DNA of 64,000 nt, from the NCBI GenBank assembly GCA_017414965.1, contig JAFQJL010000026.1, positions 1-64,000 on the forward strand. Reading direction: 5' to 3'. This stretch comes from Clostridia bacterium (lineage in GTDB: Bacteria; Bacillota; Clostridia; Oscillospirales; Acutalibacteraceae). Each line of letters begins with the position of its first letter. Positions within the stretch are counted from its first letter, which is position 1. This document shows positions 8,594-16,895 of the stretch, piece by piece. Below the pieces are notes generated by a model. It did no database searches and was not told the DNA's origin. It was given only the letters and a program-made list of their open reading frames with translations. Position numbers and translations under genes: made by a program.

Positions 8594-9818
8594 AGTAATC
8601 GTAGTAGGCGCCGGCGCCGCCGGTCTGCTTGCCGCGGCAACCGCCGCCAACGGCGGAGCCGAGGTATGCTTGATCGAGCGCAACGCGCGACCGGCCAGAA
8701 AAGTGATGATTACCGGCAAAGGGCGGTGTAACATCACCAATAACACCTCCGTGCAGGAGGTCATTGCCAACACCCCGACAAACGGTCGCTTTTTGTACAG
8801 CGCGCTGTCGGCGTGGACACCGCAGGATACCATGGCATTGATTGAACAGGCGGGCGTGCCGCTGAAAACCGAGCGCGGCAACCGCGTGTTTCCGGTGTCG
8901 GATCAGGCGGTGGACATCGTGGATGCACTGGTGGGCATCGCCCAAAGCGCCGGCGTTCGCTTTCTCTGCGGTCGTGTGACCGCGCTGATAATCGCCGACG
9001 GCGTGTGCGCCGGCGTGCGGTTGGAGGATGGCGCAGAATTGCCCGCCGATGCGGTGATCGTCTGCACCGGCGGTAAATCCTATCCCACCACCGGCTCAAC
9101 CGGTGACGGATACGCGCTGGCGGTCAGCGCCGGACATACGGTTACGCCGCTTCGTCCGTCGTTGGTGGCGTTGGAATCGGACGATCCGCTGTGCGCCGCC
9201 GCTATGGGCGTGTCGCTGAAGAATTGCGGTTTGGTGTGCGTGGATAAGGCGACCGGCAAAACGATCGCCAAGGATTTCGGTGAGATGCTGTTTACGCATT
9301 TCGGCGTGTCCGGACCGATGGTGCTGTCGGCCAGCGCCCATATGACCGCGATGGCCAAAAATCGATACGAGCTACATATCGATCTGAAACCGGCGCTGAC
9401 GCCGGAGCAGGTGGATGCCCGTTTGCAACGGGATTTTAAAATCTATGCCAACAGCGATTTAGGCAACGCGTTTCGGCATTTGTTGCCGCAGTCGCTGGTG
9501 CGTCCGTTTTTGCGAAAGACCGGTGTGCCGTCGGATACCAAATGTCACACCGTCACGCAGGAGCAACGCAAGCGACTGGGGGCGGCGCTGAAATCGCTGC
9601 CGATCAAGGTGGTCGGCTTCCGCCCGATCGAGGAGGCAATCGTCACCTCGGGCGGCGTGGACGTCAAGGAGATCAACGCGCGCACAATGGCATCGAAATT
9701 GTGCGAGGGATTGTATTTTGCCGGTGAGGTGCTGGATGTAGACGCTTACACCGGAGGATTTAATTTGCAGATCGCATTTGCCACCGGAGCGGCCGCCGGC
9801 CGTGCGGTAGCAGATTGA
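8586..9818 (+). CDS. NAD(P)/FAD-dependent oxidoreductase (HI0933/BaiN-like)
   Basis: A 410-residue flavoprotein. The N-terminal dinucleotide fold is VIVVGAGAAGLLAAATAANGG (GxGxxG), followed by KVMITGKGRCNITN, a hallmark of the HI0933/BaiN/YhiN family. The C-terminus GLYFAGEVLDVDAYTGGFNLQIAFATG is the FAD-closing motif. Most members have no known reaction; BaiN reduces bile-acid intermediates in one gut species, but the family is far broader. The start overlaps the regulator gene by eight bases. Placement before cmk-plsC-ispH is a recurring arrangement in Clostridia. Confidence 0.85.
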   Translation: MRKVIVVGAGAAGLLAAATAANGGAEVCLIERNARPARKVMITGKGRCNITNNTSVQEVIANTPTNGRFLYSALSAWTPQDTMALIEQAGVPLKTERGNRVFPVSDQAVDIVDALVGIAQSAGVRFLCGRVTALIIADGVCAGVRLEDGAELPADAVIVCTGGKSYPTTGSTGDGYALAVSAGHTVTPLRPSLVALESDDPLCAAAMGVSLKNCGLVCVDKATGKTIAKDFGEMLFTHFGVSGPMVLSASAHMTAMAKNRYELHIDLKPALTPEQVDARLQRDFKIYANSDLGNAFRHLLPQSLVRPFLRKTGVPSDTKCHTVTQEQRKRLGAALKSLPIKVVGFRPIEEAIVTSGGVDVKEINARTMASKLCEGLYFAGEVLDVDAYTGGFNLQIAFATGAAAGRAVAD

Positions 9819-9829
9819 GGAGGATAACT

Positions 9830-10522
9830 ATGGATAAACAGTTTGTGGCCATTGCCATCGACGGCCCGTCGGGCGCCGGCAAGAGCACCATCGCCAAGCT
9901 GTTGGCGAAGGAACTGGCGTTTGTGTACGTGGATACCGGTGCGCTGTATCGCACGGTCGGACTGGCGGCTTTGCGCGCCGGTGTGGATCCCAAGGACGCG
10001 CCGGCGGTGGAGGCGTTGTTGCCGACCGTTCAGGTGGAACTGACCTATCAAGACGGCACGCAAAAGGTGCTGTTAAACGGCGAGGACGTGGGGGACCGCA
10101 TTCGCACGCCGGAGGCGTCGATGGCGGCGTCGGCGGTATCCGCCATTCCGGAGGTGCGTCGGTTTTTGTTCCACGTTCAGCAGGATATGGCGCTGACGCA
10201 TAACGTCATTATGGATGGTCGCGACATTGGTACAGTGGTGCTGCCGGATGCGCAGATCAAGATCTTCTTGTCTGCCACGGCGGAGGACCGCGCTCAGCGT
10301 CGCTATGAGGAACTGTGCCAGAAGGGCATTGCCACTACCTACGACGAGGTGCTGGCGGATATGAAACAACGCGACTATAACGATTCGCACCGCGCCGCCG
10401 CGCCGCTTCGACCGGCGGAGGATGCGGTGATGATCGATACCACCGGCAACACGCTGGAGCAATCGGTGGAATTGATGAAAAACTTGGTAAAGGAGCGTCT
10501 GAACGGATGCTGCGGAAAATAA
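9830..10522 (+). CDS. cmk: Cytidylate kinase
   Basis: A 230-residue enzyme that phosphorylates CMP/dCMP with ATP. The P-loop is AIDGPSGAGKST (residues about 8-19), followed by YVDTGALYR, the nucleotide-monophosphate motif, and the MDGRDIGTVVLPDA block. The lid region is TAEDRAQRRYEEL. Length is typical. GAGGAGG precedes the start. The end overlaps the plsC start by 16 bp, indicating coupled translation. Confidence 0.95.
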   Translation: MDKQFVAIAIDGPSGAGKSTIAKLLAKELAFVYVDTGALYRTVGLAALRAGVDPKDAPAVEALLPTVQVELTYQDGTQKVLLNGEDVGDRIRTPEASMAASAVSAIPEVRRFLFHVQQDMALTHNVIMDGRDIGTVVLPDAQIKIFLSATAEDRAQRRYEELCQKGIATTYDEVLADMKQRDYNDSHRAAAPLRPAEDAVMIDTTGNTLEQSVELMKNLVKERLNGCCGK

Positions 10523-11103
10523 TAGTGGAAATCGTGCGCGTGATTGCGTGCGTGCTGTTCCCTTACAAATCGCGGGGCAAGGAAAACGTGCCGGCCGAAG
10601 GCGGATACGTGCTTTGTTGCAACCACGTATCAATGCTTGATCCGGTGCACTTGATTCTGGGACAAAAGCGTCATATTTATTTTATGGCGAAAAAAGAATT
10701 GTTCCCCAATGCATTTGCGCGTTGGTTGTTTTCCACCGTGCTGGGTGCGTTTGCCGTCGATCGCGACGGCAGCGACAAGGACGCGATCGTGCACGCGATC
10801 AACTTGGTCAAGAACGGTCATATTATGGGCATTTTTCCGGAAGGAACGCGCTCCAAGGACGGCAAGCTCGGTCGTGTCAAGGCCGGTGCGGCCATGATCG
10901 CCGCGCGCACCGGTGCAGAGGTCATTCCGTGCTGTGTGCTGCGCAAGGATATGAAACTGCGCCTGTTTTCCAAAACCACGGTGGTGTACGGGCAGCCGAT
11001 TCCGCCGTCGGAACTGCATTTAGACGGCGAGCGACCGGATCTGCGGTATGCTTCGCGGATGTTGACTGAGCGCATTTCGGCGCTGATGGAGGAAAATCGA
11101 TGA
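10507..11103 (+). CDS. plsC: 1-acyl-sn-glycerol-3-phosphate acyltransferase
   Basis: A 198-residue acyltransferase making phosphatidic acid from lysophosphatidic acid and acyl-ACP or acyl-CoA at the inner face of the membrane. The catalytic HX4D motif is NHVSMLD (about residue 39), and the acceptor-binding block is FPEGTRSKDG. An N-terminal hydrophobic helix (IIVEIVRVIACVLFP) anchors it. It overlaps cmk upstream and the ispH start downstream by four bases, so cmk-plsC-ispH form one translationally coupled unit. Confidence 0.93.
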   Translation: MLRKIIVEIVRVIACVLFPYKSRGKENVPAEGGYVLCCNHVSMLDPVHLILGQKRHIYFMAKKELFPNAFARWLFSTVLGAFAVDRDGSDKDAIVHAINLVKNGHIMGIFPEGTRSKDGKLGRVKAGAAMIAARTGAEVIPCCVLRKDMKLRLFSKTTVVYGQPIPPSELHLDGERPDLRYASRMLTERISALMEENR

Positions 11104-13145
11104 GTGTGGATCTGGCTTCAACTGCCGGCTTTTGCTTTGGCGTGAGCAAGGCGGTCAACCGCGTCAACGATTTGTTGGCGGCAGGGGAAAAGGTATGCAC
11201 GCTCGGACCGATCATCCACAATCCGCAGGTGGTAGACGACTTGGCGGCGCGCGGCGTGCAGATCGTATCGTCGCCGGCCGACGTGCCGGAGGGCGTGCGG
11301 ATGATCATTCGCTCGCACGGTGTGGGCGAGGACGTGTACGCCGAGGCGGCGGCGCGCGGGGTGCAGGTGGAGGATGCGACCTGCCCGTTTGTGTCCAAAA
11401 TCCATCGTATCGTCCGCGAACGCTCGGAGGCGGGCGCGACGGTGCTCATCGCCGGCGATGAGCAGCATCCCGAAGTGATCGGCATCCGCGGTCACGTCCA
11501 CGGCGACAGCTACGTGTTTTCCACACCGGAAGAGCTGATCCAATTGGTAAAAGATCATCCGGAATTGGCAAAAAAGCCGGTTGCGATGGTTTCTCAGACC
11601 ACTTTCCATATAAAAATTTGGAGAAAATGCGAAGAAATTTCAAAAAAACACTATACAAATCTTGAATTATTTGATACAATATGTAATGCTACTGCAAAAC
11701 GGCAGGAAGAAGCCGTGGCAATGGCACAGTCCCATCCCTGTATGGTGATTGTCGGAGGACGCCAAAGCTCTAACACCCAAAAATTGCGCAGCATCTGCGA
11801 AGCCTGCTGTCCGACTTACTTGGTCGAAACGGCGGCGGAACTGGATCCGTCGTGGTTTGCGGGGGTGACATCGGCGGGCTTGACCGCCGGAGCTTCCACG
11901 CCATCCGATATTATAAAGGAGGTACATGTCACAATGTCCGAAATGGTCAACAACGAAGTCCTGGAAACGGAGGTTTCCAAAACGGAGCAGACGGCTCCGG
12001 AAAAACCGGTCGAAGAAATGAGCTTTGCGGAGGCGCTTGAAGAGTCCCTCAAAAGCTTAAATACAGATGAAAGAGTCAACGGTATCGTTGTGGGCATCGC
12101 TCCCAACGAGGTTCAGGTGGAAGTCATCGGCCGTAAGCAGACCGGTTACATTCCCGCCGACGAACTGAGCGCTGACCCGAATGTCAATCCGGCCGATATC
12201 GTCAAGATCGGCGATGAACTGAATCTGCTCATTATGCGCACCAACGATCAGGAAGGCACCATCATGCTTTCCAAGAAGCGTGTGGATGCGATGAAGGGCT
12301 GGGACACCATCGTGAAGGCGTCCGAGTCCGGCGAAATTCTGGAAGGTACCGTGGCCGACGTCATCAAGGGCGGCGTGCTGGTGGTTTCCAACGGCGTCCG
12401 CGTGTTTGTGCCGGCGTCGCAGGCATCTGTCTACCGTATGGACGATTTGTCCCCGCTGAAGGGCACGAATGTCCGTTTCCGTGTGATCGAGGTCAACACC
12501 GCGCGTCGTCGTGCGGTCGGCTCGGTCCGTGCGGTCGCTCGTGAGGAGCGTAAAGAGAAAGAAGAAGCGTTCTGGGCGCAGGCCGAGGTCGGTCAGGTCT
12601 ACACCGGTGTGGTGAAGTCGATGACCTCCTACGGTGCGTTTGTGGACATCGGCGGCGTGGACGGTATGGTTCACATCTCCGAGCTGTCTTGGAACCGCGT
12701 GAAGCATCCGTCGGATGTGCTGACCATCGGCCAGGAAGTCGAGGTCACCGTCAAGGATCTGGATGTCGAGAAGAAAAAGATCTCGCTCACCTATCGCAAG
12801 GCGGACGAGAATCCGTGGGAGATCTTCAAGCGCGACTATGCGATCGATCAGACCGTGTCGGTCAAGATCGTCAGCATGACCACCTTCGGTGCGTTCGCGC
12901 AGATCATTCCGGGCGTGGATGGTCTGGTGCACATTTCGCAGATCGCCAACCACCGTGTGGAGAAGCCGCAGGATGAGTTGAAGGTCGGCCAGGAAGTTGA
13001 TGCGAAGATCACCGGCATTGACTACGACAAGAAGCGTATCAGCCTGTCCATCCGTGCGTTGCTGCCGGAGGAAGAGGCCGTTGTCGAGGCACCGGCTGAG
13101 GAAGCGGTTGCTGAGGAAGCACCGGCTGAGGAAGCTGCTGAGTAA
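11100..13145 (+). CDS. ispH: IspH fused to ribosomal protein S1
   Basis: A 681-residue fusion. Residues 1-278 are 4-hydroxy-3-methylbut-2-enyl diphosphate reductase of the MEP isoprenoid pathway, with the three [4Fe-4S] cysteines C12 (GFCFGV), C95 (ATCPFV) and C195 (DTICNATAKRQ). Residues 279-681 hold four S1 RNA-binding domains (for example GQVYTGVVKSMTSYGAFVDI and GVDGLVHISQIANHRVEKP) and an acidic Glu/Ala-rich tail. Fused IspH-S1 is known in Clostridia. A full AAAGGAGGT and in-frame ATG at 11934 lie exactly at the domain border, so a separate S1 may also be made. The stretch about 11606-11700 is only about 25% GC, unlike the rest of the gene. Confidence 0.92.
   Translation: MSVDLASTAGFCFGVSKAVNRVNDLLAAGEKVCTLGPIIHNPQVVDDLAARGVQIVSSPADVPEGVRMIIRSHGVGEDVYAEAAARGVQVEDATCPFVSKIHRIVRERSEAGATVLIAGDEQHPEVIGIRGHVHGDSYVFSTPEELIQLVKDHPELAKKPVAMVSQTTFHIKIWRKCEEISKKHYTNLELFDTICNATAKRQEEAVAMAQSHPCMVIVGGRQSSNTQKLRSICEACCPTYLVETAAELDPSWFAGVTSAGLTAGASTPSDIIKEVHVTMSEMVNNEVLETEVSKTEQTAPEKPVEEMSFAEALEESLKSLNTDERVNGIVVGIAPNEVQVEVIGRKQTGYIPADELSADPNVNPADIVKIGDELNLLIMRTNDQEGTIMLSKKRVDAMKGWDTIVKASESGEILEGTVADVIKGGVLVVSNGVRVFVPASQASVYRMDDLSPLKGTNVRFRVIEVNTARRRAVGSVRAVAREERKEKEEAFWAQAEVGQVYTGVVKSMTSYGAFVDIGGVDGMVHISELSWNRVKHPSDVLTIGQEVEVTVKDLDVEKKKISLTYRKADENPWEIFKRDYAIDQTVSVKIVSMTTFGAFAQIIPGVDGLVHISQIANHRVEKPQDELKVGQEVDAKITGIDYDKKRISLSIRALLPEEEAVVEAPAEEAVAEEAPAEEAAE
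11915..11936 (+). promoter_or_regulatory. Internal ribosome binding site and start for the S1 part
   Basis: AAAGGAGGT (11915-11923) lies 10 bases before an in-frame ATG (11934-11936) at the junction of the IspH and S1 parts. Translation from it would give a 403-residue stand-alone S1 protein starting MSEMVNNE. Confidence 0.6.
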
Positions 13146-13151
13146 GAATCT

Positions 13152-13185
13152 AAAAAAGGACGCCAAGAAATTGGCGTCCTTTTTT
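13152..13185 (+). terminator. Intrinsic terminator after ispH-S1
   Basis: Stem GGACGCCAA/TTGGCGTCC with GAAA loop, flanked by A6 and T6. Confidence 0.9.
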
Positions 13186-13205
13186 AAATCTTAACCTGCC
13201 GCCTA

Positions 13206-13233
13206 CCTTTCACATACCATAGTAAGTGAAAGG
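13206..13233 (+). promoter_or_regulatory. Possible sporulation promoter and inverted repeat before yunB
   Basis: CATACCAT (13213-13220) resembles the -10 of the mother-cell sigma factor SigE (CATAYANT, one mismatch) and also fits the SigK -10 CATANNNTA. It sits between the arms of an 8-bp inverted repeat CCTTTCAC/GTGAAAGG. No convincing -35 was found. yunB is a mother-cell gene in Bacillus. Confidence 0.35.
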
Positions 13234-13243
13234 GGCGTGGTCT

Positions 13244-13864
13244 ATGGGGAAGATATGTAAGCGGTGGCTGGTACTGCTGTTGGTGCTGGCGCTACTCGTG
13301 ACGGTGGCGTCGGAATTGTGGCTGATGCCGATGCTGGACACCTTTGGTGACTACCACGCTCAACGGCTTTACGACGGTACCGTCAGCGGCTACGTGGCGG
13401 AGATTATGCAGGAATATGGGCTGTCAGAGGACAATCTCGTGTCCATGCGCACCGACCAATCCGGTGAGATCACCGCCGTCACGCCGAATACGGTGTCGCT
13501 CAACCTCATTCAATCGAAGCTCAACGAGAGAATGAGCGCGCAGCTGCGGTCGGTGGAAGGCATCCGCTACGAAGTGCCGTGGGGATCGGTGTTTGGCGGC
13601 GTTTGGCTGACCGGACTCGGACCGAAACTCACGTTTCGGCTGACGGCCGACAGTTTGGTGACGGTCGGACTGGAGGACACGGTAACGGCGGTCGGTATCA
13701 ATCAGACTTGTTATTCGCTGTCGGTGACGGTGGATCAGGACGTGTTGCTGGTGTACGCCGGTCGATGCCGCATGCTCACCATGCATTCCAAAGCGTTGGT
13801 GGCGCAAACGGTGTTGGTGGGCGAGATCCCGCAGACGTATGTGGATTATCAGGAAGGAAATTAA
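13244..13864 (+). CDS. yunB: Sporulation protein YunB
   Basis: A 206-residue protein with one N-terminal membrane helix (WLVLLLVLALLVTVASELWL) and an outside domain. The blocks VPWGSVFGGVWLTGLGPKLTFRL and GINQTCYSLSVTVDQDV match the YunB family, needed for proper spore formation under SigE control in Bacillus subtilis. ATG 13244 follows AAAGGGG by eight bases; an upstream GTG at 13226 overlaps that site and is unlikely. The gene gph starts two bases after its stop codon. Confidence 0.82.
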   Translation: MGKICKRWLVLLLVLALLVTVASELWLMPMLDTFGDYHAQRLYDGTVSGYVAEIMQEYGLSEDNLVSMRTDQSGEITAVTPNTVSLNLIQSKLNERMSAQLRSVEGIRYEVPWGSVFGGVWLTGLGPKLTFRLTADSLVTVGLEDTVTAVGINQTCYSLSVTVDQDVLLVYAGRCRMLTMHSKALVAQTVLVGEIPQTYVDYQEGN

Positions 13865-13865
13865 G

Positions 13866-14513
13866 ATGAAATATTCGGTGGTATTGTTTGATTTGGACGG
13901 CACGCTGCTTGATACGCTGGGCGATCTGACGGCAGCGGTCAATTACGCGATGGCGAGTAAAGGCTTTCCGGCGCGGACGATCGACGAGGTGCGTGCGTTT
14001 GTCGGAAACGGCATTGCGAATTTGATCGCGCGGTCGGTACCGACCGGCACCGACGAGCAGACGGTCGCCGCGTGCTTGGCGAATTTTCGCGCGTATTATG
14101 CCGAGCATATGGCGGTACATACGGCACCCTACGATGGCATTTTGCCGCTGCTTGATCGCCTGAAGGCAGCCGGTTGTCGCGTGGGTGTGGTGTCCAATAA
14201 GGTGGATTTCGCCGTTCGTCAGCTGTGCGAGCAATATTTCGGCGATCGCGTGGATGTCGCAGTCGGCGAGTGCGAAGGGCTTCGCTGCAAACCGGCGCCG
14301 GATACGGTGCAAAAAGCGTTGGCGGCGCTCGGCGTGGCCGCCGATAAGGCCGTGTACATCGGCGATTCGGACGTGGATATCCGCACCGCAGAAAACGCCG
14401 GTATGCCGTGTATCAGCGTGGATTGGGGTTTCCGTTCGCGAGCGTTTTTGCAAGAAAACGGCGCCCGCGTGATTGTGTCCACCACCGCGGAATTGGAGCA
14501 AGAATTGGCATAA
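13866..14513 (+). CDS. gph: HAD hydrolase, phosphoglycolate phosphatase-like
   Basis: A 215-residue HAD enzyme with motif I LFDLDGTLLDTLGDL, motif II GVVSNK, the lysine in CKPAPD and motif IV YIGDSDVDIRTAENAGM. This combination is characteristic of Gph-type phosphatases, which remove phosphate from 2-phosphoglycolate formed during DNA repair or from related esters. Specificity cannot be proven by sequence. It directly follows yunB and converges on glnN at a shared terminator. Confidence 0.82.
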   Translation: MKYSVVLFDLDGTLLDTLGDLTAAVNYAMASKGFPARTIDEVRAFVGNGIANLIARSVPTGTDEQTVAACLANFRAYYAEHMAVHTAPYDGILPLLDRLKAAGCRVGVVSNKVDFAVRQLCEQYFGDRVDVAVGECEGLRCKPAPDTVQKALAALGVAADKAVYIGDSDVDIRTAENAGMPCISVDWGFRSRAFLQENGARVIVSTTAELEQELA

Positions 14514-14546
14514 AAAGATCCCCTCGGAATGTCCGAGGGGATTTTC
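14513..14546. terminator. Bidirectional terminator
   Basis: An 11-bp stem (14518-14528 with 14532-14542) with an A-rich run on the left and TTTT on the right serves gph and glnN. Confidence 0.88.
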
Positions 14547-16643
14547 TTATACGTAGAACAGCATATCGCTGTAGGTTGGGTACGGCCAGTAGGATTTTGC
14601 GGTGAGCGTTTCCAGTTCGTCGGCGGCCGCGCGCAACGCGCGCATCACCGGCACCACGTCGGTGCGGATGAACTTGGATTTCGCTTCGGCGCCGGCTTGG
14701 TCGTTGGCCTTTTCCAGCACGACCTTCAATTCGCCGATGCGCGCATACAACTCCGCCGACAGTGCGGACAACCGCCCCACCAGATCGGCTTCAGCGGGAC
14801 AAAGGGTCTTGTCGATCGCGCGTGCCGCTTGCACCGTTTCAGACAGCGATTTGATGTACGCGGTCACCGCCGGGAAGATCTGCTTCTGCGCCATATCCAG
14901 CATGGTGCGCGCTTCGATGATCAGCACCTTGCAGTAGTTTTCCTGCATAATCTCGCAGCGCGAGAACATCTCGGCAGAGGTGAATACCTTGTGCTTGGCA
15001 AACAACTCCAGATTCTTCGGATGCGTGAAATACGGCAACGCCTCCGGCGTACTCACCAGATTGAGCAGTCCGCGCTGTTTGGTGGCTTCCGCGATCCACG
15101 CATCGTCATAGCCGTTGCCGTTAAAGATGATGCGCTTGTGTAGGTGGAACTCCCGCTTGACCAGATCGTGCAGAGTAGCGTGGAAGTCGGTGGCGGCTTC
15201 CAACTCATCCGCAAACTGCATCAGCGCATCCGCCACGCCGGTGTTAAGCATTACGTTCGGCGAGGAAATGGACGCCGCCGAGCCGAGCATACGGAATTCG
15301 AATTTGTTACCGGTAAACGCGAGAGGACTGGTGCGGTTGCGGTCGCTGTTATCCTTGGGGAAGCGCGGCAGCACGTGGACGCCGACCTTCATCTGAATGG
15401 CTTCCTTGCTCTCGTATTCGGTATCGTTTTCAATGGATTCCAAGATCTCGGTCAGTTCGGTGCCGAGGAAGATGGACACCACCGCCGGCGGCGCTTCGGC
15501 CGCACCCAGACGATGATCGTTGCCGGCGCCGGCGACCGAAATGCGCAGCAGATCCTGATGCTCGTCAACCGCTTTGATGACGGCGGTGAGGAACAGCAAG
15601 AACTGCGCGTTTTCCATCGGCGAGTTGCCAGGATCGAGCAGATTGACGCCGGTATTGGTCGAAAGCGACCAGTTGTTATGCTTGCCGCTACCGTTGACTC
15701 CGGCAAACGGTTTTTCGTGCAACAGACAGGCGAGATCGTGCTTTTCCGCCACCTTTTTCATCAGTTCCATCGTCAGCTGGTTGCCGTCGGTGGCCAGGTT
15801 GGTGGTGGTGTACACCGGCGCCATCTCGTGCTGAGCCGGCGCCGCCTCGTTGTGTCGCGTTTTGGCGTAGATGCCGTGCTTCCACAGTTCCTCGTCCAGT
15901 TCCTTCATAAACGCGATGACGCGCGGACGAATGCTGCCGAAATAGTGATCGTCCATCTCCTGCCCGCGCGGCGGCTTGGCGCCGAACAGCGTCCGGCCGG
16001 TGAGGATGAGATCCTCGCGGCTGTTATACAGCTGCTTGTCGATCAAGAAATACTCTTGCTCGGGACCGACGTTGGTGTGCACAAACCGCGTTTCCTCGTC
16101 ACCGAACAAGCGGAGTACGCGAAGCGCCTGACGGTTGATAGCTTCCATCGACCGCAGAAGCGGCGTTTTTTGGTCGAGTGCTTCGCCGCCGTAGGAATAG
16201 AACACGGTGGGAATGCACAGCGTTTCGTTCTTGATGAAGGCGTACGAGGTCGGGTCCCACGCGGTGTAGCCGCGCGCCTCAAAGGTGGCGCGCAGACCGC
16301 CCGACGGGAAGGAGGACGCGTCCGGCTCGCCCTTAACAAGAGCTTTGCCGGAGAACTCCATAATCACCGAATCCGCACCGTCCGGCTCAATGAAGCTGTC
16401 GTGCTTTTCGGCGGTGACACCGGTCATCGGCTGGAACCAGTGGGAGTAATGGGTGCACCCGTTTTCAACCGCCCAATCCTTCATCGCACCGGCGATAATA
16501 TCGGCCAGATCGGGCGCTAATTTCTTGCCGATCTGAATGGTGTTTTTCAGTGCCGAATAGGCATCTTCCGGCAGACGCTCGCGCATAACTTTGTCGTTAA
16601 ACACCAGACAGCCAAACGTTTCCGGAACGTGGTTTGCGGACAT
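14547..16643 (-). CDS. glnN: Glutamine synthetase type III
   Basis: A 698-residue ATP-dependent glutamine synthetase (glutamate + NH3 to glutamine). The length of about 700 and the N-terminus (VPETFGCLVFNDKVMRERLP) identify the type III class. Active-site blocks include FIEPDGADSVIMEFSGKAL, GPEQEYFLID, KTRHNEAAPAQHEMAP and GVNGSGKHNNWSLS. The start at 16643 is set by AAAGGAG; an upstream in-frame ATG lies in the promoter. It is divergent from carA. If CarA lacks glutaminase as its sequence suggests, this enzyme is not the nitrogen donor route for carbamoyl phosphate. Confidence 0.95.
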   Translation of the reverse strand: MSANHVPETFGCLVFNDKVMRERLPEDAYSALKNTIQIGKKLAPDLADIIAGAMKDWAVENGCTHYSHWFQPMTGVTAEKHDSFIEPDGADSVIMEFSGKALVKGEPDASSFPSGGLRATFEARGYTAWDPTSYAFIKNETLCIPTVFYSYGGEALDQKTPLLRSMEAINRQALRVLRLFGDEETRFVHTNVGPEQEYFLIDKQLYNSREDLILTGRTLFGAKPPRGQEMDDHYFGSIRPRVIAFMKELDEELWKHGIYAKTRHNEAAPAQHEMAPVYTTTNLATDGNQLTMELMKKVAEKHDLACLLHEKPFAGVNGSGKHNNWSLSTNTGVNLLDPGNSPMENAQFLLFLTAVIKAVDEHQDLLRISVAGAGNDHRLGAAEAPPAVVSIFLGTELTEILESIENDTEYESKEAIQMKVGVHVLPRFPKDNSDRNRTSPLAFTGNKFEFRMLGSAASISSPNVMLNTGVADALMQFADELEAATDFHATLHDLVKREFHLHKRIIFNGNGYDDAWIAEATKQRGLLNLVSTPEALPYFTHPKNLELFAKHKVFTSAEMFSRCEIMQENYCKVLIIEARTMLDMAQKQIFPAVTAYIKSLSETVQAARAIDKTLCPAEADLVGRLSALSAELYARIGELKVVLEKANDQAGAEAKSKFIRTDVVPVMRALRAAADELETLTAKSYWPYPTYSDMLFYV

Positions 16644-16704
16644 ATCAAACACTCCTTTGCAGAGAGGAAAATTCCATTTCCGAAAAATGAAAAAATACAA
16701 ATTT

Positions 16705-16733
16705 ATTATATAATGAGAAAATCCGTTTGTCAA
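16705..16733 (-). promoter_or_regulatory. Promoter of glnN
   Basis: A perfect minus-strand promoter: TTGACA (16733-16728), 17 bp, TATAAT (16710-16705). Confidence 0.8.
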
Positions 16734-16802
16734 CCAAATTCCAAGCGGTCAAAAAAAGTGTAAAAAAACTGCAATTTTTGCCAAGAAATTGGGCGCGAGC
16801 CC

Positions 16803-16832
16803 TTGCAATTGAGCGGGGTTTTGTGATATACT
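16803..16832 (+). promoter_or_regulatory. Promoter of carA-carB
   Basis: TTGCAA (16803-16808), 18 bp, TATACT (16827-16832). The 60-base leader to ATG 16896 shows no PyrR-binding loop or terminator that I can recognise. Confidence 0.7.
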
Positions 16833-16895
16833 AAACCAAATAGAGTCTACGGCAAAAAACAGCCTGAGCAAAGACTAAGAAAGGGTAGAAGTAGA

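Noticed and set aside
12057-13166. Minus-strand open frame opposite the S1 part
   Set aside because: Asp/His/Leu-rich shadow of the repeated S1 domains.
15144-16520. Long plus-strand open frame opposite glnN
   Set aside because: Shadow of glnN; no start signal, and the glnN residues are well conserved.
16833-16895. Riboswitch or PyrR attenuator before carA
   Set aside because: The 60-base leader has only a weak GTCT/AGAC pair and no terminator or known motif.
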